A stretch of DNA of 64,000 nt, from assembly GCA_964542305.1 (NCBI GenBank), contig CAZITX010000011.1:17530-81529 (forward strand), written 5' to 3'. Made by a program: the position numbers and the translations under genes. This document shows positions 18,466 to 26,566 of the stretch, in pieces. Below the pieces are notes generated by a model that made no database searches, was not told where the DNA came from, and worked only from the letters and a program-made list of their open reading frames with translations. This stretch comes from DMER64 sp964542305 (GTDB lineage Bacteria; Bacteroidota; Bacteroidia; Bacteroidales; UBA932). Numbering within the stretch: position 1 is the first letter of the stretch; every line of letters starts with the position of its first letter.

Positions 18466-19929
18466 ATGAAAAAACTGTTGTTTTTGTGCTTTGCACTGTC
18501 ATTGTTTGGCTGCGACAACCAAAATCCTGTGCTGACCATTGAAGGCGGAAAGATTCAGGGAGTCAAAGCCGAGTCTGAGGGAGTGTATGTGTACCGGGGT
18601 ATTCCTTTTGCAGCTCCTCCCATCAAAGAGCTCCGGTGGAAAGCACCTCAGCCTGTCATTCCGTGGGAGGGGGTCAGGATTGCCGATACATTCGGACATC
18701 CGCCTTTCCAGGCCGCCCATTATCCCGGCGGTTATACCACAGAGTGGGGGTATGGGGACGAGTCCGCTTACAGTGAGGATTGCCTGTACCTGAATGTGTG
18801 GACAAAAGCGCCCGGACAAACCGGCAAAAAACTTCCTGTAGCATTGTGGATCTTTGGGGGCGGATTAAGGGAAGGATGGGGATCCGAACCCGAGTTTGAC
18901 GGGGAAGCCTGGGCCGGCAAGGAGGTGGTTCTGGTCACTTTCAACTACCGCGTTGGTGTTTTTGGTTTCTTAACCCATCCGGAACTTAATGAAGAAAGTT
19001 CAAACAATGTATCGGGAAATTATGGCATTCTTGACCAGATTGAAGCCCTTAAATGGGTTAAGAAAAACATTGCACAATTTGGAGGAGACCCGGATAATGT
19101 TACCATTTTCGGACAGAGCGCGGGAGGACGCAGCACAAAGACTCTGTGCGCTTCTCCGCTTGCCCGTGGCCTTTTCAATAAAGCGATCATTATGAGTGCA
19201 AGCGGTTTAACATTGCCTGGACCTGCTGCTACTGCGGCACCATCCGCAATGTCGTCCTATATGCGTGCTTTTGCCCCTTTGACGCTTGAAGAATCAGCGC
19301 AGCAGACAAAAGAGGTAATGGACTGGGCAGGTCTCACAAGTCTGGAAAAAATGCGTGCTGCTTCTACCGAAGTTGTTTTTGCTCTGGGAACAATTTATCA
19401 GTCAGTTACCGGAAATCGTACCTGGATGTCTTCCGGAATGATTTCACCCATAGTAGACGGTTATGTTTTAGAAGAGAGTTTTGATGATGCAGCCGTCAAC
19501 AATAACCTGGCAAATGTTTCGTATATGATTGGGTTTACCCTGAACGACATGGGTAATATGGCTCCGGGCATTACAGATTTTTGTCTGAATCGTGAACAGA
19601 CAGGGGATAAGGCGTATGCCTATCAGTTTGCACGTCCTCTTCCTACCGATGGCAGGGAAAATGTACTGAAAGGAGCATTCCACTCTTCGGATCTATGGTA
19701 TGTATTCCAGTCGTTCAGGAACAGCTGGAGGCCCTGGACCGGGGGTGACCGTGCTCTTTCGGAAGTGATGCTGACTGCCTGGACCAATTTTGCCAAATAC
19801 GGTGATCCCAATGGACAGTATGAAGGAGAGTGGACTCCCTGCACAGCCGATACCCCAAAGTTCATGATATTCAAACTGGATGATAACGATACGGAAAATT
19901 CAGAAATGGGTGATCCCCTGAAACCATGA
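18466..19929 (+). CDS. Type-B carboxylesterase lipoprotein
   Basis: The start at 18466 gives a lipoprotein signal (SLFGC, Cys about 15); a longer frame beginning 39 bases earlier overlaps the GH43 end and lacks a signal. The 487-residue protein is a carboxylesterase/cholinesterase-family enzyme: EDCLYLNVW, oxyanion GGGLREG, nucleophile Ser218 in GQSAGG. The expected His region (FHSSDLWYVF) is near the C-terminus. The family hydrolyses diverse carboxylic esters, and in Bacteroidota it often occurs in hemicellulose loci. Its stop overlaps the CE15 start (ATGA), implying translational coupling of the two esterases. Substrate unknown. Confidence 0.88.
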   Translation: MKKLLFLCFALSLFGCDNQNPVLTIEGGKIQGVKAESEGVYVYRGIPFAAPPIKELRWKAPQPVIPWEGVRIADTFGHPPFQAAHYPGGYTTEWGYGDESAYSEDCLYLNVWTKAPGQTGKKLPVALWIFGGGLREGWGSEPEFDGEAWAGKEVVLVTFNYRVGVFGFLTHPELNEESSNNVSGNYGILDQIEALKWVKKNIAQFGGDPDNVTIFGQSAGGRSTKTLCASPLARGLFNKAIIMSASGLTLPGPAATAAPSAMSSYMRAFAPLTLEESAQQTKEVMDWAGLTSLEKMRAASTEVVFALGTIYQSVTGNRTWMSSGMISPIVDGYVLEESFDDAAVNNNLANVSYMIGFTLNDMGNMAPGITDFCLNREQTGDKAYAYQFARPLPTDGRENVLKGAFHSSDLWYVFQSFRNSWRPWTGGDRALSEVMLTAWTNFAKYGDPNGQYEGEWTPCTADTPKFMIFKLDDNDTENSEMGDPLKP

Positions 19930-21311
19930 GGAAAGCAATCGTTGTTTTTGCCATTTTGTTATCTGTTGGAGTGATAGCTCCATCAGCATGTTTCGGACAA
20001 TTTTTCGGCGACAGGAACATCAACAGGGACAGCCTGTTGAGGGTAAGGGACAGTCTGAACAAGCTTACAGTGGCCGACCATGCCCAAATGATGGCTCAGC
20101 TGGGTCTAAAAGCCGTACGTCCCGGGCGTGATCCCAATTCCACGGATCCGGACAGGCAGCCGAACTACGATGAGCTGAAAGCGAATCCCTATTGTTTTTA
20201 TCCCGATCCTCTGATTACATTCGACGGCAAAAAAGTAGAGAATGCCCGGATGTGGAACAAGATCAGACGACCTGAACTTGTAAGAGTTTTTGAAGAGGAG
20301 CTTTACGGGTGTATTCCGGTTAATGTTCCTGACGTTTATTGGAAAATCATTAAGGATGAGAAAGCAGATTTGGGAGGAATACCTGTAGTGATACGCCAGT
20401 TGCTGGGTGTGGTGGATAATTCGTCATACCCGGAAATCTCCGTTGAAATACAGGCACAGATCGTATGGCCGGATGACGGCCGGAAAAACATGCCAGTCAT
20501 TCTGGAATTTTCCTGGATGATGACAGATCCCCGCCATCCGTTCGGACAGGGAAAACCCTGGCAGCAAATTGTTGTGGAGCGGGGCTGGGCTGCTGCACAG
20601 ATCGTTCCCACCTCTGTTCAGGCTGATGGCGGTTATGGTTTGAGGGAAGGTATAATCGGGTTATGCAACAAAGGCCAATACCGCAAACCTACCGACTGGG
20701 GATCGCTCCGTGCCTGGGGATGGGGTGCTTCCAAAATGATCGATTATTTCGGGACAGAAGATCTGTTTGATGCCACAAAGGTGGCTGTTGAAGGGGTTTC
20801 AAGGTACGGCAAGGCAGCATTGGTGGCCATGGCTTTTGATGAAAGGATTGCAGCGGGCTTTATCTGCTCGTCGGGGAAAGGGGGAGCTGCCCCGTGGCGC
20901 AGAGATTGCGGCGAGAGCCTCGGCAATCTGGCCTCTGACGGCGAATACCATTGGATGGCAGGGAATTTCATAAAATACGGAGCCGATCCGCTTACCGGGG
21001 ACGACCTTCCCGTTGACCAGCATGAACTGATCGCCTTATGTGCTCCACGTCCCTGCTTTATCTCGGCAGGGAGCTTTGAGGCCGATAAATGGGTGGATAT
21101 TGCCGGTATGTTCATTGCTGCTTCAAAAGCTTCGCCTGTGTATGAGCTTTTGGGCAGGAAGGGATTGGCTACAGATGTGTTACCGGTAGTGGATTTTGGA
21201 TTGCTGGACGGGGAACTGGCTTATCGGCAGCACCATGGCGGTCACGAAGCCGGTCCCAACTGGCCGTACTTTTTGGATTTCTTTGCCCGTTACATAGAAC
21301 CTTCGCAGTAA
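19926..21311 (+). CDS. CE15 glucuronoyl esterase
   Basis: A 461-residue secreted protein (signal ending near FGQFF). The alpha/beta hydrolase domain carries nucleophile Ser292 in EGVSRYGKAAL, the hallmark context of CE15, and a C-terminal QHHGGHEAGP with the catalytic His. CE15 enzymes hydrolyse the ester between 4-O-methylglucuronic acid of xylan and lignin alcohols, so this gene marks a plant glucuronoxylan target. It is the last gene of the plus-strand operon and overlaps the preceding esterase by 4 bases. Its 3' end overlaps the convergent araB stop by 22 bases, leaving no room for a separate terminator. Confidence 0.9.
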   Translation: MRKAIVVFAILLSVGVIAPSACFGQFFGDRNINRDSLLRVRDSLNKLTVADHAQMMAQLGLKAVRPGRDPNSTDPDRQPNYDELKANPYCFYPDPLITFDGKKVENARMWNKIRRPELVRVFEEELYGCIPVNVPDVYWKIIKDEKADLGGIPVVIRQLLGVVDNSSYPEISVEIQAQIVWPDDGRKNMPVILEFSWMMTDPRHPFGQGKPWQQIVVERGWAAAQIVPTSVQADGGYGLREGIIGLCNKGQYRKPTDWGSLRAWGWGASKMIDYFGTEDLFDATKVAVEGVSRYGKAALVAMAFDERIAAGFICSSGKGGAAPWRRDCGESLGNLASDGEYHWMAGNFIKYGADPLTGDDLPVDQHELIALCAPRPCFISAGSFEADKWVDIAGMFIAASKASPVYELLGRKGLATDVLPVVDFGLLDGELAYRQHHGGHEAGPNWPYFLDFFARYIEPSQ

Positions 21312-22927
21312 CGTCCAAGTTCGAGGTACCGCTTGTAAGCCTTGTCGTAGGCTGCCACCAATGCTTTGCGGGGGGTGTATGTCATGGCAAAGCCCGAGCT
21401 CATGGCTTGTTGGGCTTCTTCCACCTTGGTGTAGAGACCGGCAGCCGTGGCAGCGAACATGGCTGCCCCCAGTGCACAGGCCTGATCCGTACGGCAAACC
21501 TCAATGGGCATATTCAGCACATCGCTAAGTGTTTGCATTACGAACGGGGATTTCAAAGCAATCCCGCCTATACCTATTACGTTGTCTATCCGCACTCCCT
21601 GGCTCCTGAAACGTTCTACAATAGCCCTGGAACCGAATGCAGTAGCTTCCACCAATGCCTTAAAGATGTGAGGGGCAGAAGTGCCGAGTGTAATGCCGGC
21701 AATGGCGCCTTTGAGCAGTTGGTTGGCATCGGGGGTGCGGCGGCCGTTCATCCAGTCGGTGGCAATGAGGGTACTTTCTTCCAGAGGGATTTTTTCAGCT
21801 TCGGCAGTAAGCGCAGGGATGATCTTTTCCGAAAGAGCATCTGCCAGGTTTTCATCCGGCAGCAGTTCTTTGAGGGGGAACTCGAGAACCCTTCTGAACC
21901 AGGCGTAAACGTCCCCGAAACCCGATTGTCCTGCCTCCAGGCCGATCATTCCCGGAATAACTGACCCGTCCACCTGGCCGCAGATACCGCGGATAAGGTT
22001 AGATCCGATATCCTCATAGGAGGCGACCATAATGTCGCATGTGGATGTACCTATGACCCTTACAAACGTGTGCGGTGTAATGCCTGCTCCTACGGCACCC
22101 ATATGGCAGTCAAAGGCACCTCCTGCAACCATCACGTTGGTAGTAAGGCCCAGGCGATCGGCCCACTCGGGTGTCAGAGTACCTACCGGTTTATCGGCTG
22201 TAAAGGTGTCTTCATAAAGCCGGTCCCGGAACCCGGCCAGCAACGGATCAAGTGCCACCAGAAAATCTTCTTCGGGCAAGCCTCCCCAGCCGGGATGCCA
22301 CATGGCTTTGTGCCCCTGTGCACAGCGGCTTCTGACTATATCTGATGATTTTTTTACCCCGGTGAGCAATGCCGGCATCCATTCGCAGTGCTCTACAATG
22401 GAGTAGGCCTTTTCTCTTATGGCCTTGTCTTCCCGGAGAACGTGCAACGCCTTGGCCCAGAACCACTCGGAAGAATAAATGCCTCCTTCGTAGGCAGTGT
22501 AGTTGATCTTCCATGTACTGCACAGTCGGTTGATCTCCTCCGCCTCGGCAATGGCCGTGTGGTCTTTCCAAAGCACGAACATGGCGTTGGGATTACCTGC
22601 AAATTCGGGCAGGAGGGCCAGCGGAGTGCCTTTCTTATCGGTAAAAACTGGCGTACTTCCCGTAGTATCAAAGGCTATTCCGACAACATTGGCGGCTGTT
22701 CCGTCGGGAGCCTGCGAGAGGGCTTCCCTGACCGATGATTCAAGCACTTCAATATAATCCAGGGGATGTTGACGATACATGTTTGCTGCGGGTTGGCAAT
22801 ATTTTCCCTCCATCCAGCGGGGATAATATTTAACAGATGTAGCCACTGTTTCACCCGTACGGGCATTCACAATTACCGCACGGGCGGAATCGGTCCCGTA
22901 ATCCAGTCCTATGACAAATTTATCCAT
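21290..22927 (-). CDS. araB: L-ribulokinase AraB
   Basis: A 545-residue FGGY kinase. The N-terminus has the ATP-loop form GLDYGTDSARAVIV and the ribulokinase block YYPRWMEGKYCQPAANMY. Mid-protein motifs include MVAGGAFDCHMGAVGAG and DWMNGRRTPDAN, with FGSRAIVERFR and GIGGIALKSPFVMQ in the C-terminal lobe. It phosphorylates L-ribulose to L-ribulose-5-phosphate in the cytoplasm. araA lies directly upstream with one base between stop and start, so they are co-transcribed as araAB. The gene converges on and overlaps the CE15 gene. Confidence 0.97.
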   Translation of the reverse strand: MDKFVIGLDYGTDSARAVIVNARTGETVATSVKYYPRWMEGKYCQPAANMYRQHPLDYIEVLESSVREALSQAPDGTAANVVGIAFDTTGSTPVFTDKKGTPLALLPEFAGNPNAMFVLWKDHTAIAEAEEINRLCSTWKINYTAYEGGIYSSEWFWAKALHVLREDKAIREKAYSIVEHCEWMPALLTGVKKSSDIVRSRCAQGHKAMWHPGWGGLPEEDFLVALDPLLAGFRDRLYEDTFTADKPVGTLTPEWADRLGLTTNVMVAGGAFDCHMGAVGAGITPHTFVRVIGTSTCDIMVASYEDIGSNLIRGICGQVDGSVIPGMIGLEAGQSGFGDVYAWFRRVLEFPLKELLPDENLADALSEKIIPALTAEAEKIPLEESTLIATDWMNGRRTPDANQLLKGAIAGITLGTSAPHIFKALVEATAFGSRAIVERFRSQGVRIDNVIGIGGIALKSPFVMQTLSDVLNMPIEVCRTDQACALGAAMFAATAAGLYTKVEEAQQAMSSGFAMTYTPRKALVAAYDKAYKRYLELGRYCEGSM

Positions 22928-22928
22928 A

Positions 22929-24431
22929 CTAAGAAAGCGCTTTATTCAACATGTAATAGATCTCGTTAAGCTGCAGGTCTTTCTTAAACGAATTTACGGT
23001 GGTGTTTTCATCAATTACAACCAGTTCTATGCCTGCCATTTCAGCGTAATCCTGCATGTATTCAACGGTCAGGTCGTAAGAAAAAGCGGTATGATGGGTT
23101 CCCCCGGCAAGGATCCAGCAGCTTGTCCCCACTTCAAAATCTGGACGGGGTATCCATAGAGAGGAGGCTACCGGCAATTTGGGCAGCGATTTGGATTTAA
23201 TGCAATCCACTTTGTTCACAATCAGGCGGAAACGGTTTCCCATATCAATAATGGTGGATGCAATTCCTTCCCCGTCTTTGGATGTGAATACCAGCCGGGC
23301 AGGGTCGTTCTTGCCGCCTATACCCAGCGGATGTACCTCCAGGCGAGGTTTTTTCTCTGCAAGCAAAGGAGAAACTTCCAGCATGTGAGCTTGAAGGATA
23401 GCACTCTTTTTACCGTCAAAATGAATAGTATAGTCTTCCATGAACGAACAGCCTTTAGGCATCCCCTGGCTCATGAACCAAACGGTGCGTGTGAGGGCGG
23501 CTGTTTTCCAGTCACCTTCGGCCCCAAAACCGTATCCTTCAGCCATCAGACGCTGACAGGCAAGTCCCGGTAGCTGATCCAGACCGGCCAGATCGTCAAA
23601 ATTGGTGGTGAAAGCCTTGGCTCCTTTTTCTTCCAGGAACCGGCGCAGGGCAATTTCTTCACGGGCTGCCCGGAGTACCTGATCACGGTCTTTTCCACCT
23701 TCTTTGCAGTTATCGGCTACCAGGTATTGGGCTTCGTATTCGGCTACCAATGCAGCCACTTCTTCATCTGTAACCTGAGATTGGACGGCTACCAGTTCGG
23801 CTATGGGACAATAATCCACATGATACCCCAGTCGCATTTCAGCTTCCACTTTGTCTCCGTCGGTTACGGCCACATTATTCATCTGGTCCCCAAAGCGGAT
23901 GATTCTCATATCGTGTGCATCGGCCCAGGCGGCTGCAACGCGCATCCATACTGCGATCTGTGCCTGAGCCTTTTTATCCTGCCAGTGGCCTGCTACCACT
24001 TTCCGGTTTTTACGCATTCGGGTAACCATATGTCCGAATTCCCGGTCTCCGTGAGCACTTTGGTTCAGGTTCATAAAGTCCATATCTATCTTATCCCAGG
24101 GAATTTCTTTATTAAACTGCGTATGAAAATGAAGCAAAGGTTTTCTGAGTGCCTGCAACCCGTGGATCCACATTTTTGCAGGAGAGAAAGTATGCATCCA
24201 GGTTATTATTCCTATGCATTTTTCGCAATTATTGGCTTCTTTAAAAGTGGCCGTAACCTCTTTCTCTGAATTTACCGTTCCTTTATAAACGACTTTCACG
24301 GGAAGGTTTCCCGATTCGTTCAGTCCTTGTACCATTTGGTTGGAATGAGCATCCACGGCAATGACCGCATCTCCTCCATACAGAAGCTGGGCTCCTGTTA
24401 CAAACCATACTTCAAAATTTTCGAATGCCAT
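22929..24431 (-). CDS. araA: L-arabinose isomerase AraA
   Basis: A 500-residue protein matching L-arabinose isomerase throughout: FEVWFVTGAQLLYG start, GIITWMHTFSPAKMW, LHFHTQFN, the metal/substrate residues in GFGAEGDWKTAALTR and the late HHTAFSYDL. It converts L-arabinose to L-ribulose in the cytoplasm, the first step of the bacterial arabinose pathway. It heads the minus-strand araAB pair and is transcribed divergently from the GH127/araD/HTCS operon across a 163-base intergenic region that contains promoter-like and operator-like motifs. Confidence 0.98.
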   Translation of the reverse strand: MAFENFEVWFVTGAQLLYGGDAVIAVDAHSNQMVQGLNESGNLPVKVVYKGTVNSEKEVTATFKEANNCEKCIGIITWMHTFSPAKMWIHGLQALRKPLLHFHTQFNKEIPWDKIDMDFMNLNQSAHGDREFGHMVTRMRKNRKVVAGHWQDKKAQAQIAVWMRVAAAWADAHDMRIIRFGDQMNNVAVTDGDKVEAEMRLGYHVDYCPIAELVAVQSQVTDEEVAALVAEYEAQYLVADNCKEGGKDRDQVLRAAREEIALRRFLEEKGAKAFTTNFDDLAGLDQLPGLACQRLMAEGYGFGAEGDWKTAALTRTVWFMSQGMPKGCSFMEDYTIHFDGKKSAILQAHMLEVSPLLAEKKPRLEVHPLGIGGKNDPARLVFTSKDGEGIASTIIDMGNRFRLIVNKVDCIKSKSLPKLPVASSLWIPRPDFEVGTSCWILAGGTHHTAFSYDLTVEYMQDYAEMAGIELVVIDENTTVNSFKKDLQLNEIYYMLNKALS

Positions 24432-24513
24432 AATTATATTTTTTTAGATTTAGATTTTTACAAAGGAAACAAAAATGGTTATGTAGGGTATGAAATAAGA
24501 ATTCATTTTTATA

Positions 24514-24526
24514 CAAAAATAGTCCA
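24514..24526 (-). promoter_or_regulatory. Candidate araA promoter -7 box with overlapping operator-like box
   Basis: On the minus strand bases 24521-24514 read TATTTTTG, an exact match to the Bacteroidota -7 consensus TAnnTTTG, about 83 bases before the araA start. The plus-strand box AATAGTCCA (24518-24526) overlaps it and recurs at 37523-37531 before the second PUL. No convincing -33 box was seen. The overlap could mean repression of araAB by occlusion, but this is inference. Confidence 0.4.
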
Positions 24527-24552
24527 TTAGGAAGCTAAAAAAATATATTTTA

Positions 24553-24599
24553 ATCATATTTGAATGATAAATAATAAATAAAAACGTATCAAATATGAT
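24553..24599 (+). promoter_or_regulatory. 11-bp inverted repeat spanning the GH127 start codon
   Basis: ATCATATTTGA (24553-24563) and TCAAATATGAT (24589-24599) are perfect inverted copies 25 bases apart. The right arm contains the ATG at 24595. The left arm includes CATATTTG, one mismatch from the -7 consensus TAnnTTTG. It could be a regulator operator or an RNA hairpin that hides the start codon. Confidence 0.45.
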
Positions 24600-26547
24600 G
24601 AAGTTTTTAACTGTCACTTTACTCTCTTTATTGATTCATGGCTATCCAATTGATCCCGTGTCGTTTACATCGGTAAAAGTTATGGATGCTTTCTGGGGAC
24701 AACGTCTGAAAGCCAGCCGAGAGGTTACCGTACCCCTGGCTTTTAGTAAATGCGAAGAAACCGGACGTTATGATAATTTTGTGAAAGCTGCCCGTCCCGG
24801 TCCGGAAAACGAAGTTAAAGGTTATTCGTTTGATGATACCGATGTTTACAAAACAATAGAAGGGGCCAGTTATTTGTTACAGACTTATCCGGATAAGAAT
24901 CTGGAAGCATACATAGACAGCATATTGGTACTTGTGGCTGCCGCCCAGGAGCCCGACGGGTACCTTTACACGGCCCGGACCATGAATCCCGAAAATCCTC
25001 ATGAATGGGCAGGGAACAAGAGATGGGAAAAAGTAGAAGAACTGAGCCATGAATTTTACAACCTGGGACATATGGTGGAAGGAGCCATAGCCCATTACCA
25101 GGCTACCGGTAAAAAAACTTTCCTGGATATTGCCATTCGCTATGCAGATTGTGTTTGCCGGGAAATCGGAGAGGGCCCGGAACAGGTTGTCGCTGTTCCC
25201 GGACACCAGATTGCCGAGATGGCACTTGCCAAACTTTACCTGGTTACAGGAGATGAAAAATACCTGGATCAGGCGAAATTTTTTCTGGATAAACGCGGAT
25301 ACACTTCCCGCAAAGACCTTTACAGTCAGGCCCATTTGCCCGTTGTTGAACAGGAAGAAGCAGTAGGTCATGCGGTACGTGCTGCATACATGTATTCCGG
25401 TATGGCAGATGTAGCAGCCCTTACGGGAGACAAGTCCTATATTGATGCCATTGACCGGATATGGGAAAATATCGTAACAAAAAAATATTACATAACCGGT
25501 GGAATAGGGGCAACCAATCACGGAGAAGCTTTCGGAAAAAATTACGAGTTGCCCAATATGACTGCTTATTGCGAAACCTGTGCGGCTATTGGAAATGTAT
25601 ATGTGAATTACCGCCTATTCCTGTTGCACGGCCAATCCAAATATTACGACGTTTTGGAACGGACTTTATACAACGGATTAATTTCCGGCGTTTCTCTTGA
25701 CGGGGGTGCTTTCTTTTATCCCAACCCGTTGGAATCTGCCGGGCAACATCAACGTCAGCCCTGGTTCGGCTGTGCCTGCTGTCCATCAAATATAAGCCGT
25801 TTCATACCATCTCTTCCCGGATATATTTATGCCGTAAAAGATAACAGTCTTTACGTGAACCTTTTCATGTCCAACACAGTGATAAGCCGTATTGAAGGTA
25901 AAGAAATGATCCTGAGTCAGCAGACGAATTACCCATGGGAGGGAGGTGTCAGGATAACGATTGACAAAGCTACCGGTAAAAATGTCATTTTTAGGATACG
26001 AATTCCCGGATGGGTACAAAATCAGCCGGTTCCGGGAGATCTTTATTCGTATGCAGATAACTTAAAACCTTCTTATAGTATTAAGGTCAACGGCGCTGAA
26101 GTTACCGGAGCCCTGATTGAGGGATATTTTTGTATAGACAGGAAATGGAAAAAAGGTGATTGTGTTGAAGTACATTTTGATATGGAAGTGCGGACTGTGA
26201 AAGCCAACGAAAATGTAGAGGCGGACAGAGGCCGGGTGGCTGTGGAAAGAGGACCCCTGGTCTACTGTGCAGAATGGCCCGATAATGAATTTGATTTGCG
26301 TAGCGTACTTGTAAACCGCACCCCGGAATTCAAGGTTATTTCCGCTCCGGATTTGCTTAATGGGATCAACATGTTGGAGACCCCGGCACAAGAACTCACC
26401 TACAACCATGATGGTCGTCTGGTAACCAGAGATGTTGTCCTTTCACTTATTCCCTATTATGCATGGGCACATAGGGGAAAGGGATCCATGATGGTATGGC
26501 TGCCGTGGAATGTCAGTGCTGCACAACCCGTTATACCATCCTTGTAG
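24595..26547 (+). CDS. GH127-type beta-L-arabinofuranosidase (DUF1680)
   Basis: A 650-residue secreted protein with a short signal (to about residue 20). The GH127 alpha/alpha barrel shows FDDTDVYKTIEGASY, QEPDGYLYT, YITGGIGA and the zinc-thiolate site: Glu327 and Cys329 in AYCETCAAIG with Cys395-Cys396 in FGCACCPSN. In characterised GH127 the first of the paired cysteines is the nucleophile. These enzymes release beta-L-arabinofuranose, for example from hydroxyproline-linked oligosaccharides of extensins or from complex pectic or xylan side chains. It heads the operon that continues through araD and the HTCS. GH146 is a close alternative family. Confidence 0.92.
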   Translation: MMKFLTVTLLSLLIHGYPIDPVSFTSVKVMDAFWGQRLKASREVTVPLAFSKCEETGRYDNFVKAARPGPENEVKGYSFDDTDVYKTIEGASYLLQTYPDKNLEAYIDSILVLVAAAQEPDGYLYTARTMNPENPHEWAGNKRWEKVEELSHEFYNLGHMVEGAIAHYQATGKKTFLDIAIRYADCVCREIGEGPEQVVAVPGHQIAEMALAKLYLVTGDEKYLDQAKFFLDKRGYTSRKDLYSQAHLPVVEQEEAVGHAVRAAYMYSGMADVAALTGDKSYIDAIDRIWENIVTKKYYITGGIGATNHGEAFGKNYELPNMTAYCETCAAIGNVYVNYRLFLLHGQSKYYDVLERTLYNGLISGVSLDGGAFFYPNPLESAGQHQRQPWFGCACCPSNISRFIPSLPGYIYAVKDNSLYVNLFMSNTVISRIEGKEMILSQQTNYPWEGGVRITIDKATGKNVIFRIRIPGWVQNQPVPGDLYSYADNLKPSYSIKVNGAEVTGALIEGYFCIDRKWKKGDCVEVHFDMEVRTVKANENVEADRGRVAVERGPLVYCAEWPDNEFDLRSVLVNRTPEFKVISAPDLLNGINMLETPAQELTYNHDGRLVTRDVVLSLIPYYAWAHRGKGSMMVWLPWNVSAAQPVIPSL

Positions 26548-26566
26548 TAATATGTTATATTCCAAG

